From: Bryobacterales bacterium
Lineage (GTDB): Bacteria; Acidobacteriota; Terriglobia; Bryobacterales; Bryobacteraceae
DNA: 61,630 nt
Direction: 5' to 3'
Assembly (NCBI GenBank): GCA_003166865.1
Contig: PMUP01000013.1
Span: 186,137 to 247,766 of the forward strand
Part shown: in pieces, positions 17,490 through 25,923 of the stretch
How positions within the stretch are numbered: the stretch's first letter is position 1
Layout of the letters: every line of letters begins with the position of its first letter
The notes under the pieces: model-generated
Seen by the model: the letters and a program-made list of their open reading frames with translations, nothing else
What the model was told of the DNA's origin: nothing
The model's database searches: none
Position numbers and translations under genes: made by a program

Positions 17490-17544
17490 TCTGTCAAGGG
17501 CGGTTCGCCCTCGCGTTCCCCGCGATCGCGTCGGGCATCCGGCC

Positions 17545-18459
17545 TTAGCCGCGTTTGGAAGATGCATACCAGGCGTCTGCCACCGTTTCGGCACACTGCA
17601 GGAATTGCCGCGCGTTGGTGGAAAGATATCGTCCGGGCTTCCAGGTGGCCACTACCGTGCGGCGCGGAGTCGGGGCTTGAATTCGAACCATCGAGATATT
17701 CTGGCCGGCCGGGTGACGGAGCACCATTTCAGGCAAGAGCGTGATGCCCAGATCGGAGGCAACCAAGTACTGAATGGTCTCGGCCTGTTCGCTTTCGAAG
17801 GCCACCTCGGGCTCAAATCCCGCGTTCCGGCAATACTGCAAAGTCACCTCGCGCGTATTGTGCCCCGGAGTTTTGTACAAAATGAACTTCTCCCGCTTCA
17901 AGCGCCCGATCGGCACGCTAGCATGTGCGCTCAACGCGTGTTGCGTCGATACGCCCAGGCAGAATTCCTCCGTAAACAGCGTATGCGGCTTCAAACCAGC
18001 CGATCGGTGCGGACGCAGCGCGATGCTCAGGTCGATTTCGCGGCTAAGCAACAGGGCGGTGAGCATCGGCGTGGTACTCTCCTCGCGCAGCAGCACCCTC
18101 ACCTTCGGAAAGCGAGACTTGAACTCCTTGAAAACCGCCGGCAGAAAGTGAGCCGCGATGGTCGGTATCACTCCAATCCGGACCACGCCCAAGGTCCCGC
18201 CGTGGACCTCCGCCATGCGCACGCGAGCCTCCACGTTGTCAGCCAGTATCTTCTCGGCGTAGGGAAGCAGTATCTCGCCCGCGGGTGTGAGCGTAACCTG
18301 TTTGCCGGTGCGTTCGAATAGCGTCACGCCGAGGTCCGCTTCCAGCCGCTGCACGTGCACAGTCAGTGCCGGTTGCGTTTTTCCGAGCGTGTCGGCCGCG
18401 CGCGCGAAATGCCGCCGCCGGGCGACGGCACGAAAGCATTCCAGTTGAGCAACAGTCAT
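17545..18459 (-). CDS. LysR-family transcriptional regulator
   Basis: 304 residues from the ATG at 18459 (MTVAQLECFRAVARRRHF); a TTG four codons upstream is less likely. The winged HTH is classical: FARAADTLGKTQPALTVHVQ, then RLEADLGVTLFERTG and LTPAGE. The effector-binding domain follows (GVVRIGVIPTIAAHFLP). Divergent from the CoA-transferase gene at 18529, with 69 bases between the start codons, so it probably controls that gene in response to an acid or CoA-thioester-related ligand. The coupling is inferred from the divergent arrangement. Confidence 0.9.
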   Translation of the reverse strand: MTVAQLECFRAVARRRHFARAADTLGKTQPALTVHVQRLEADLGVTLFERTGKQVTLTPAGEILLPYAEKILADNVEARVRMAEVHGGTLGVVRIGVIPTIAAHFLPAVFKEFKSRFPKVRVLLREESTTPMLTALLLSREIDLSIALRPHRSAGLKPHTLFTEEFCLGVSTQHALSAHASVPIGRLKREKFILYKTPGHNTREVTLQYCRNAGFEPEVAFESEQAETIQYLVASDLGITLLPEMVLRHPAGQNISMVRIQAPTPRRTVVATWKPGRYLSTNARQFLQCAETVADAWYASSKRG

Positions 18460-18475
18460 CGAACTTAACAAAAGA

Positions 18476-18500
18476 TTATCAGAAAAATACTCTTTGATGA
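18476..18500. promoter_or_regulatory. Candidate LysR binding site between divergent genes
   Basis: An imperfect inverted repeat TTATCA - 13 bases - TGATGA (five of six positions pair) in the AT-rich gap between the LysR gene and the CoA-transferase gene. Size and position fit a LysR recognition site, but no consensus can be proven by eye. Confidence 0.35.
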
Positions 18501-18528
18501 TTGATCGCGTTCGAGATTTACCTTAGCA

Positions 18529-19749
18529 TTGCCAGATACCGTGCTACACTCCAGCGGCAATTGCGCTCCACTCCAGGGTGTACGGGTTCTGGATCTGACC
18601 CGCGCCGTGGCGGGACCCTTCTGCACCATGCTGCTGGGCGATCTGGGCGCTCGGGTCATCAAGATCGAGGAACCGCGGACCGGCGATGAAACCCGCCATT
18701 GGGGTCCTCCCTTCATCGGAGGCGAGAGCGTTTACTTCCTGGCTCTCAATCGCAACAAAGAAAGCGTCGCGCTGGACCTGAAGCTTTCGAGCGATGTCGC
18801 GGCGTTACGGCGCCTGGCCGCGGAAGCCGATGTTGTGGTTCAAAACTTCCGGCCCGGCGTGGCCGAACGATTGGGCATCGATTACAGATGCCTGCGGACC
18901 GATAATCCGCGTCTGATCTACGCCTCCATCTCCGGTTTTGGGCTCACCGGACCGGACCGCGAGCGGCCAGGTTATGACTTGATCGTCCAGGCCATGAGCG
19001 GCATGATGCTCGCCAACGGATCGGCGGGCGAGCCCGCGAGAGCCTGCTTCCCGGTAGCCGACGTGCTGGCCGGACAATTCGCCTCCCAAGCGATCTTGGC
19101 GGCGTTGTATGAGAGGCAAAGGACCGGCCAAGGAACACACGTTGAAGTCTCGCTGCTCGAATCGTTGCTGTTCGCAATGTCACTCCAGTCGGCTGCATTT
19201 CTGTTGACGGGCAAAAGTCCCGCGCCCCAGGGCGCCGAGAATTCGACCGTCGTTCCCTATCAGTTGCTGCGATGCCAGGACGTACCACTCGCGGTGGGCG
19301 TACCGAACGACCGCATCTGGCGGCGCTTCTGCGATGCCTTGGGCAAGCCGGAATGGGCCCAGGATGAGCGCTACCGCAATAATAAAAGCCGCTCCTCGAA
19401 CCGCGTCACCCTGATCGAGGAAATCGAAGCCATTATGGGCCGGCGATCAAGCGCCGAATGGACAAAGATTCTGGATCGGCATCAAGTACCTTGTGGACCG
19501 CTACTCTCGGTGGCGGAGATATTCCAACACCCCCAAATGCTTGCGCGAGACAACGTCGTGGAAGTGGATCATCCCACGGTTGGTCCGCTCAAACTGCTCA
19601 GCAACCCGATGCGATTCGTGGACAGGACGATGGGGTATCGATCGCCTCCGGTGCTGGGACAGGACACCGCGAAAGTAATAGAAGAACTCGAATCACAAGC
19701 ATCAACCGAGCCGGTTGTCAGCAACCGATCGGGAAGAAGACTTTTATGA
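18529..19749 (+). CDS. CaiB/BaiF family III CoA-transferase
   Basis: 406 residues. No ATG is available; the start is probably TTG at 18529, since the domain begins soon after (PLQGVRVLDLTRAVAGP). Conserved features: CTMLLGDLGARVIKIEEP, NRNKESVALDL, NFRPGVAERLGIDY, SGFGLTGPDRERPGYDLIVQ, and the catalytic aspartate in PVADVLAGQFA followed by RQRTGQGTHVEVS. Enzymes of this class move CoA between carboxylic acids through a glutamyl/aspartyl-anhydride mechanism. The substrate is not deducible. It is divergent from the LysR gene and is the last gene before the riboswitch region; its stop is 59 bases before the next promoter. Confidence 0.9.
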   Translation: MPDTVLHSSGNCAPLQGVRVLDLTRAVAGPFCTMLLGDLGARVIKIEEPRTGDETRHWGPPFIGGESVYFLALNRNKESVALDLKLSSDVAALRRLAAEADVVVQNFRPGVAERLGIDYRCLRTDNPRLIYASISGFGLTGPDRERPGYDLIVQAMSGMMLANGSAGEPARACFPVADVLAGQFASQAILAALYERQRTGQGTHVEVSLLESLLFAMSLQSAAFLLTGKSPAPQGAENSTVVPYQLLRCQDVPLAVGVPNDRIWRRFCDALGKPEWAQDERYRNNKSRSSNRVTLIEEIEAIMGRRSSAEWTKILDRHQVPCGPLLSVAEIFQHPQMLARDNVVEVDHPTVGPLKLLSNPMRFVDRTMGYRSPPVLGQDTAKVIEELESQASTEPVVSNRSGRRLL

Positions 19750-19808
19750 ACGGATTGCATCGCAACGTCCAAAACTTGCCGTCTAAAATCTGCTGGTCTG
19801 GAATTTCC

Positions 19809-19837
19809 TTGACAAGCTTAGCGTGCTGGCTTACACT
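19809..19837 (+). promoter_or_regulatory. Near-consensus sigma-70 promoter of the riboswitch operon
   Basis: TTGACA at 19809-19814, a 17-base spacer, then TACACT at 19832-19837. The -35 box is perfect and the -10 box matches four of six. Transcription should start near 19844, just before the first glycine aptamer (19861). It is downstream of the CoA-transferase stop, so the operon has its own promoter. Confidence 0.75.
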
Positions 19838-19860
19838 TGCTGGCAATCGAAATGTTGTGC

Positions 19861-20030
19861 TGACGGGAGAGACTGGCCTTGGCCAGCGCCGAAGGAGCAA
19901 CCGCCCCGGAAACTCTCAGGCAAAAGGACCGTCACTTCAGGAGATCTGGAGAGTGGTTGCAGCGGAGCGGCGAGTTCGCTACGTTTTGACCCGCCGAAGG
20001 AATAACGTTCTCAGGCAAACCGACAGATGG
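19861..20030 (+). promoter_or_regulatory. Tandem glycine riboswitch (two aptamers)
   Basis: Two copies of the glycine aptamer core lie back to back. Aptamer 1 (about 19861-19935) has GGGAGAGA, GCCGAAGGAGCAA and CTCTCAGGCAAAAGGAC; its P1 helix pairs ACGG (19863-19866) with CCGT (19929-19932). Aptamer 2 (about 19942-20030) has TGGAGAGT, GCCGAAGGAATAA and TTCTCAGGCAAACCGAC; its P1 pairs ATCTG (19944-19948) with CAGAT (20024-20028). The linker between them is short, as in cooperative tandem glycine riboswitches. No intrinsic terminator with a U-run is visible before the next start codon, so control of translation is likelier. The downstream gene is not gcvT but an outer-membrane protein, which is atypical. 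Confidence 0.9.
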
Positions 20031-20060
20031 GGCCAGAAAGAGCTGGTGAGTTAGCCCATG

Positions 20061-20096
20061 TCGGCATTCCATCCCACGTCCGCATTCCATACCACG
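20061..20096 (+). repeat. 18-bp tandem repeat (x2) in the riboswitch leader
   Basis: TCGGCATTCCATCCCACG at 20061-20078 is followed directly by TCCGCATTCCATACCACG at 20079-20096, with two mismatches in 18. It sits between the second aptamer and the ribosome site of the downstream gene, where the expression platform should be. Function unknown. Confidence 0.7.
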
Positions 20097-20124
20097 GGAA
20101 CCAAGATCAAAATACATGTTCAGT

Positions 20125-20130
20125 GAGGAG
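20125..20130 (+). promoter_or_regulatory. Ribosome binding site deciding the start of the TonB-linked gene
   Basis: GAGGAG, six bases before the ATG at 20137. The earlier in-frame ATG at 20116 lies upstream of this site and would place it inside the coding region, so 20137 is chosen. This is the likely target if the riboswitch controls translation. Confidence 0.7.
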
Positions 20131-20136
20131 AATGTT

Positions 20137-23100
20137 ATGTGCTTTTGGCTACGCCCGCTGCAAAGAAAGAATTTGCTGCTGCTTGTATGTTTAGCGCTTC
20201 TGGCCGGCGCCCCGCTATTCGCGCAGTCTACATTTGGTACTTTTGTGGGCACTGTTCAGGATCAATCCGGCAGCGTCATCTCAGGTGCCGTCGTCACCAT
20301 CACTAACCTCGAAGATAACAACGTTCGCAGCGCCACCTCAAACAGCAGTGGGCAGTACCAATTGCTGACTGTGCCGCCCGGCCGTTACTCCATATCGGTG
20401 GTCAGTGCCGGGTTTGGTCTTACCAAAATCAACGAGGTCACGCTCGACGCACGCCAGGAGAGGCGCGTCGATGTGAGCCTGGCGTTGGCCTCAGTCCAGC
20501 AGAGCGTGCAGGTGAGCGCGGAGGCCGCGGCCATCAACACCGAGAATGCGACCATCGTCAACACGATGAGCAATCAGGAGGTGACGCAATTGCCGGCGAA
20601 CTATCGCGGCGCTTCCACTAGCCCGCTCGGGGCGATTGTTGCGTCGGCCAACGTCACTCAAGATCAGTACGGAAACATCGGCCTCACCGGCTCACAGCCG
20701 TACCAGGTCGATTACTCGGTGGACGGCGCGTCCAGCGTAAACATTATTTATAATTCCCCCGCCAGCAACATGTTCCCTTCCTCCGAGATGCTGGCCGAGT
20801 TCAAAGTGTCGGCGATCAATAATAACGCCGAGTTCGCTACCACCGGCGACGTCACTGTCACCACCAAGAGTGGCGCGAACGCCATCCACGGAAGCGCCTT
20901 CGAGTATCTTCAGAATGCCGCCCTGGACGCCACCATCTACGGGTCGCCGGAGAAGCAGGCCAAGGTTTGGAATACGTTCGGCGGCAGTTTGAGCGGCCCG
21001 GTCGTAATTCCGAAACTTTACAACGGGCACGATAAAACATTCTTCTTCATTGACACCGAAGAGAACCGCAGACCCGGCTCACAGTTGGTGATCGATAACC
21101 TGCCCACCGCGGCCATGGTGTCAGGCAATCTCAATGGCGTGCCGGGCCCGCCTGCCGTGAACCCATTCACTGGTGCGCCGTTTCCCAACAACCAAATCCC
21201 GTCCATCCTGCTTAATCCGGTCACCCAGAAGCTTCTCACCACTTACTACCCCGCGCCCAACGACTTCTCCGGCTCAACCACGGGCGACTACAGGTCGCAA
21301 CTGAAGCTGGCGAATGAAACCAACGGATACGACGTCCGCATCGATCAATATATCGGAACGAAGAATCAGCTCTTCGGACGATGGACCTGGAAGAATCTTC
21401 CACAGCAGTCGACTACAAACAGCGGATTCGGGAACCAGGCACAGACCGCCCAATTATTGCCGCCAACCACCAACAACGAGACGGACAAGAATCTTATTCT
21501 TTCCGACAACTACACGATCACGCCGCACATCGTCAACGAGTTTCGATTTGGTTGGAGCCGCCTGGACATAGTCTCAACTTTTCCTTATCAAGGCGCGCAG
21601 GTCGATGCTTTCCTCGGATTGACTGGACTAGACCTGTCACGCGCCGGTACTGCGGGTGCCTTCCCTGGGTTCGATTTCAGCAGTGGAACGGGCTTTACTA
21701 ACCTCGGGCACGACTCCATAGGACCCGTGGGTTCCAAGGTGACCCAATTCGACGACAATCTTTCCTGGATCAAAGGCAAGCACACCATGAAGTTCGGTGC
21801 TGAGCTGCATCAAGTGGAGTACAACAGGATCGATGATTTCGGAGCATCCGACGAGTTCGGGTCATTCACCTTCAACGGCGACTTCAGCGGCAACGCATTT
21901 GCTGATCTTCTACTGGGTTTGCCGGCGACCGATCAAGTCTTCGTGACTGGACCTCACCTCGATCAAAAATCCAACCACTTCGCGGTCTACGCGCAGGACG
22001 AATGGCACGCGTCCAAGAGTCTCACCTTCAGCTTTGGCTTACGCTGGGAGCTCATGCCGCCCTTCTCGGAGAAAAATGGCAACATAGCCAATTTCAACCC
22101 GGCCACCGGCGGGATTGTCGTGCCCGACATCGCGCTTAAGGTGCTTCCTCCGGCAGCTTCTGTTTTGTATACCCTCAACGCGTGCTCTCTCAAACCGCTA
22201 CCCAACCCTGCTTACCCCTGTACACCGGTGGAGGATGCCAGCCAGGCAGGCCTGCCCACATGGCTGCGCTATACCGACTATCATGACTTCGATCCGCGCG
22301 CCGGCGTCGCATGGCGGCCTTTTGGTAACGACAAGACCGTGTTCCGGGCTGGTTTTGGCATCTTTACGGTTCCCAGCCTCGGTTGGGAAGCTTATATGAT
22401 GACAGGCGTCGCGGTAACCGACGCACCATTTTATGTCAACTCTATCACCAACGGGGTTCCGCTCTTCAAACTTCCAGCCGCTGGGTACGGCAACGGCGGA
22501 CTGACTCCGGCCGTGGTTGGTTCGTTTAATGTCTTCGAGGCACAGGATATTCATTACAGGGATCCCGCGTCAGCGCAGTGGAACGTAACCATCGAGCGGG
22601 AGCTCTGGAAGAACTGGACTGCGCGCGGCAGCTACATCGGAGAAAACACCTATGGTCTATCAATCAATGTAGACAAGAACCAATGTCATGCCAGCCCCGC
22701 CGGACCCTGCATCAAACCCTATCCGCAGTACAATTTAATCGTTTCGATGGAAAACCTGGGATTCGCGAACTATCAGGCCATGGAACTGCAGCTCGCTCAC
22801 CGTTTTTCTGGAGGATTCTCTTTACAGGCTACGTATGATTGGGCCAAAGATCTAACCAATGTGGCCGACGCCCCAGTAGGATACGGTACCGAAGCGGGCA
22901 ACTTCTCAGGTGGCTATTTAGTGAACGATCAGTACGCGCTGAGGGATGACCGGGGCAACGACGCAGGGCCACGACGCCAGCGTTTCTTGTTAACCGGAAT
23001 CTACCAGCTTCCATTCGGGCACGGCAAACCTTTCCTGGCGAACTCTAACAATTTCGTCAATGCAGCGCTGGGCGGGTGGCAGCTCAGTACGATTATTCTT

Positions 23101-23553
23101 TCTGAGACTGGGCCCTTCATGACCGCCATTGACAGCAACCCAGCCGTCAGCGTGTCTAACCTGAATGAACTCTATCGGGGGACGACGATACGGCCCGACC
23201 AGATCGGAAATTGCAACATTTCGAATCCCGGACCGAACGGCTGGTTCAATATCAACGCATTCGCTCTGACACCGCAGGGTGCGGGCCGCATCGGAAACGA
23301 GGGTGTCGGGAATTGCGTAGGCCCGCCGACGACTACCGTGTCGGCTGGACTATCAAAGACCTTCGCGATATGGGAGCGCCTCAGGATGCGCTTTGAGGCT
23401 ACCTACACGAATCTTCTGAACCACCCGAACTTCCTGCAGCCGCAATCCATGGACATTTCCTCACCCAGCACTTTCGGTGTGACACAAACGGTGCAGTCCG
23501 CCGAAAACGGCGGGAACCGCGTGGGCCAACTTTCCTTGCGACTCGACTTTTGA
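20137..23553 (+). CDS. Oar-like TonB-dependent outer-membrane protein with carboxypeptidase-regulatory domain
   Basis: 1138 residues from the ATG at 20137. A signal peptide (LLLLVCLALLAGAPLFAQ) precedes a carboxypeptidase-regulatory-like beta-sandwich (TFVGTVQDQSGSVISGAVVT), a plug-like region (around SQPYQVDYSVDGASSVN) and a long beta-barrel ending in LSLRLDF with the C-terminal phenylalanine of outer-membrane barrels. This Oar/TonB-dependent family is greatly expanded in Acidobacteria and usually imports sugars, peptides or other large nutrients. It is the first gene after the tandem glycine riboswitch and is followed after seven bases by a cytochrome gene, so it opens an eight-gene operon. 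The ligand is unknown; glycine-linked control suggests an amino-acid-derived or peptide substrate. Confidence 0.88.
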   Translation: MCFWLRPLQRKNLLLLVCLALLAGAPLFAQSTFGTFVGTVQDQSGSVISGAVVTITNLEDNNVRSATSNSSGQYQLLTVPPGRYSISVVSAGFGLTKINEVTLDARQERRVDVSLALASVQQSVQVSAEAAAINTENATIVNTMSNQEVTQLPANYRGASTSPLGAIVASANVTQDQYGNIGLTGSQPYQVDYSVDGASSVNIIYNSPASNMFPSSEMLAEFKVSAINNNAEFATTGDVTVTTKSGANAIHGSAFEYLQNAALDATIYGSPEKQAKVWNTFGGSLSGPVVIPKLYNGHDKTFFFIDTEENRRPGSQLVIDNLPTAAMVSGNLNGVPGPPAVNPFTGAPFPNNQIPSILLNPVTQKLLTTYYPAPNDFSGSTTGDYRSQLKLANETNGYDVRIDQYIGTKNQLFGRWTWKNLPQQSTTNSGFGNQAQTAQLLPPTTNNETDKNLILSDNYTITPHIVNEFRFGWSRLDIVSTFPYQGAQVDAFLGLTGLDLSRAGTAGAFPGFDFSSGTGFTNLGHDSIGPVGSKVTQFDDNLSWIKGKHTMKFGAELHQVEYNRIDDFGASDEFGSFTFNGDFSGNAFADLLLGLPATDQVFVTGPHLDQKSNHFAVYAQDEWHASKSLTFSFGLRWELMPPFSEKNGNIANFNPATGGIVVPDIALKVLPPAASVLYTLNACSLKPLPNPAYPCTPVEDASQAGLPTWLRYTDYHDFDPRAGVAWRPFGNDKTVFRAGFGIFTVPSLGWEAYMMTGVAVTDAPFYVNSITNGVPLFKLPAAGYGNGGLTPAVVGSFNVFEAQDIHYRDPASAQWNVTIERELWKNWTARGSYIGENTYGLSINVDKNQCHASPAGPCIKPYPQYNLIVSMENLGFANYQAMELQLAHRFSGGFSLQATYDWAKDLTNVADAPVGYGTEAGNFSGGYLVNDQYALRDDRGNDAGPRRQRFLLTGIYQLPFGHGKPFLANSNNFVNAALGGWQLSTIILSETGPFMTAIDSNPAVSVSNLNELYRGTTIRPDQIGNCNISNPGPNGWFNINAFALTPQGAGRIGNEGVGNCVGPPTTTVSAGLSKTFAIWERLRMRFEATYTNLLNHPNFLQPQSMDISSPSTFGVTQTVQSAENGGNRVGQLSLRLDF

Positions 23554-23560
23554 CAGCCAA

Positions 23561-24337
23561 ATGACAAGCCGCCTGCTATTTCTCGCCGGCTTTGTGCTTG
23601 CCTGCCGGCTGCTTCCGGGCCAGGAATCAGAACTGGTGCAGCCGAAGGCAACGCCCGAAGACCGGGCTGAGGGCCAGCGGATTTTTGGAACGCAGTGCTC
23701 TTACTGTCACGGGCCGAAGGGCGAGGGCGGACAAGGCGCGGTGCTGGCGCTGCCCCAGCTTTCTCACGCGCCCGACGACCTGAGTCTGTTTCGTGTCATC
23801 CGTGACGGTATTGCCGGGACCAAGATGCCAGCGAGCGCGCTGGCTCCCAACCAAATCTGGCAAGTAGTGGCGTTTGTGCGGGTCCTGGGCCGCGTCGAAG
23901 CAGCGAAATTAACCGGCGATCCCGCCCGTGGCCGGCAGATTTACGCAACAAAGGGAGGGTGCGCGCGATGCCACACCATGGGCGGCCATGGCGGCGGCAT
24001 CGGACCGGACCTCAGCGACATCGGCACGCGCCAAAACGCGGCCCAGGTGCGGACCTCGCTCCTCGATCCAGACGCCTCCGTGCCGCTGGACTTCCTTCAG
24101 GTCCGCGTGGTGACGAAAGACGGGCACAGTTTTACTGGAGTCCGCGTAAACGAAGACTCTTTCTCCATTCAGATTCGCGACCTCTCAAACCAATTTCATT
24201 CCTTCTGGAAGAGTGAACTGACCGAAATCTCTAAAGAGCCGAGGCGTTCTCTCATGCCGAGCTTCCGGAACACCCTCACTCCAGGGGAACTGGACGATTT
24301 GATCGCATATTTGGAATCTCCGCAAGGCGGCAAATGA
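23561..24337 (+). CDS. Exported diheme c-type cytochrome with heme-binding-domain tail
   Basis: 258 residues with a signal peptide (LLFLAGFVLACRLLPG). Two heme-attachment sites are present: CSYCH (Cys46, Cys49, His50) and CARCH (Cys134, Cys137, His138). A C-terminal beta-rich module follows (LDFLQVRVVTKDGHSFTGVR ... SELTEISKEP), as found in Acidobacteria/Planctomycetes cytochromes. It probably accepts electrons from the PQQ dehydrogenase encoded immediately downstream; the two genes overlap by ATGA at 24334-24337. The same order of domains recurs fused in the 26881-29208 protein, so this cytochrome plus its neighbour look like the split version of that fusion. Confidence 0.9.
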   Translation: MTSRLLFLAGFVLACRLLPGQESELVQPKATPEDRAEGQRIFGTQCSYCHGPKGEGGQGAVLALPQLSHAPDDLSLFRVIRDGIAGTKMPASALAPNQIWQVVAFVRVLGRVEAAKLTGDPARGRQIYATKGGCARCHTMGGHGGGIGPDLSDIGTRQNAAQVRTSLLDPDASVPLDFLQVRVVTKDGHSFTGVRVNEDSFSIQIRDLSNQFHSFWKSELTEISKEPRRSLMPSFRNTLTPGELDDLIAYLESPQGGK

Positions 24338-25920
24338 AAGGCATTCTTTTACTACTCCCAGCAGTCATGCTTTTGGATGGGCAGGTCCCGTATGAGCGCA
24401 TCCTCAACGCGCATTCGGAGCCAGGCAACTGGCTGACTTACTCGGGAGATTATCAAGCCCATGGCTATTCCGCGTTAGACCAGATCAATACATCGAACGT
24501 CGACCGTCTCAAGGTGGCCTGGATGTATCAGACCGGCGTGCTAGGTCATTTCGAGACTACGCCTCTGGTTTTCGATGGAGTCATGTATATCACCGAGCCG
24601 CTCAGTGGTGTGACGGCGCTCGATCTCCGCACAGGCCGTCCAATTTGGACTTACAAACGACCGCTGCCCAAGGGCGTAATCGTCTGCTGCGGGCTGGTGA
24701 ATCGCGGACTAGCGGTTCTGGATGACCAGCTCTTCCTGGGCACGGTGGATGCGCACCTGGTTGCGCTGGACATGCGGACCGGGCGTGTCCGTTGGGACGT
24801 GGAAGTAGCCGATTACAAGGCCGCCTACTCGATTACCGCCGCACCGCTCGTTCTGAAAGATAAAGTCATCATCGGCATAGCCGGCGCCGAATACGGTATC
24901 CGCGGCTTCCTGGACGCATACGATGTAAAGACCGGTGCGAGATCCTGGCGCTTCTACACGGTGCCTGCGCCGGGCGAGCCCGGCAACGAAACCTGGGCGG
25001 GCGATAGCTGGAAGACCGGCGGCGCTCCCACTTGGGTCACCGGCGCGTATGACCCGGAAGCCAACCTGGTGTATTGGGGAACAGGCAACCCTTCGCCGGA
25101 TATGATCGGCGACGAGCGCAATGGCGACAATCTTTACTCCGACGCCCTGATCACTCTCGACGCCGACACCGGAAAGTTGAAATGGCATTTCCAGTTCACT
25201 CCGCACGACACGCTCGACATGGATGCCAACCAAGTGCCGGTGCTCGTGGACGCCGACTTTCGCGGCCGGCCCAGGAAGCTGGTACTGTTCGCCAACCGGA
25301 ACGGTTTTTACTACGTGCTGGACCGGCTCACCGGCGAATATCTCGTGGGCAAGCAATTTGCGCGGCAGAATTGGGCCATGGGACTCGACCCGCATGGGCG
25401 TCCCATCTGGAATCCGGCGGCAGTCCCGAGCTTTGAAGGAGCGCTCGTGTATCCGGACGATGATGGCACGGCAAATTGGTTCAGCCCATCGCTGGACTTG
25501 AAGACCGGGCTCTTGTATCAAAATGTTCGGGAGAAGGGAGCCATCCAGAAGCGCACCACCAAAACCCTCTCCTTCGAGCCCGGGCATCTATACATGGGAG
25601 CCGATCGATTGCCGATCCCCGGCGAAGAGCCGTGGGGAGCGCTGCGGGCGCTAGATTGGCAAACCGGCGAAATGCGTTGGGAATTTCGAGTGCAAACCCC
25701 ACCTTGGTGCGGAGTTCTTTCCACCGCGGGCGGCTTGGTCTTCTCTGGAACCATGGAAGGCGACTTCTTCGCCGTCGACGCAGTGTCAGGCAAACTGGCT
25801 TGGCGATTTCAGACCGGTGGCGCCATCTGGTCGAATCCGATCAGCTACCTGAGTGAAGGGAAGCAGTATATCGTGGTCGCCGCCGGCGATGCCCTCATGG
25901 CTTTCAGCGTCGACCGATAA
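24334..25920 (+). CDS. PQQ-dependent alcohol dehydrogenase (stand-alone propeller)
   Basis: 528 residues with a short signal peptide (MKGILLLLPAVMLLDG). An eight-bladed quinoprotein propeller is evident: W-motif blades such as AWMYQTGVLGHFETTPLVFD, LDLRTGRPIWTYKR and LDADTGKLKWHFQFTPHD. The vicinal disulfide pair typical of methanol/ethanol quinoproteins is present as Cys118-Cys119 (GVIVCCGLVNRG), and TPHDTLDMDANQVPVL holds the acidic residues near PQQ. It would oxidise an alcohol or aldehyde in the periplasm and hand electrons to the diheme cytochrome encoded just upstream. No PQQ biosynthesis genes are in the window. It is three bases before the cyclase gene. Confidence 0.9.
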   Translation: MKGILLLLPAVMLLDGQVPYERILNAHSEPGNWLTYSGDYQAHGYSALDQINTSNVDRLKVAWMYQTGVLGHFETTPLVFDGVMYITEPLSGVTALDLRTGRPIWTYKRPLPKGVIVCCGLVNRGLAVLDDQLFLGTVDAHLVALDMRTGRVRWDVEVADYKAAYSITAAPLVLKDKVIIGIAGAEYGIRGFLDAYDVKTGARSWRFYTVPAPGEPGNETWAGDSWKTGGAPTWVTGAYDPEANLVYWGTGNPSPDMIGDERNGDNLYSDALITLDADTGKLKWHFQFTPHDTLDMDANQVPVLVDADFRGRPRKLVLFANRNGFYYVLDRLTGEYLVGKQFARQNWAMGLDPHGRPIWNPAAVPSFEGALVYPDDDGTANWFSPSLDLKTGLLYQNVREKGAIQKRTTKTLSFEPGHLYMGADRLPIPGEEPWGALRALDWQTGEMRWEFRVQTPPWCGVLSTAGGLVFSGTMEGDFFAVDAVSGKLAWRFQTGGAIWSNPISYLSEGKQYIVVAAGDALMAFSVDR

Positions 25921-25923
25921 TTT

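Noticed and set aside
19458-20054. A 198-codon frame overlapping the CoA-transferase end and the riboswitch
   Set aside because: It runs through both glycine aptamers, whose RNA structure explains the conservation; no protein motif is seen.
20116-20136. ATG at 20116 as start of the TonB-linked gene
   Set aside because: The GAGGAG site lies downstream of it and fits the ATG at 20137, which also gives a better signal peptide.
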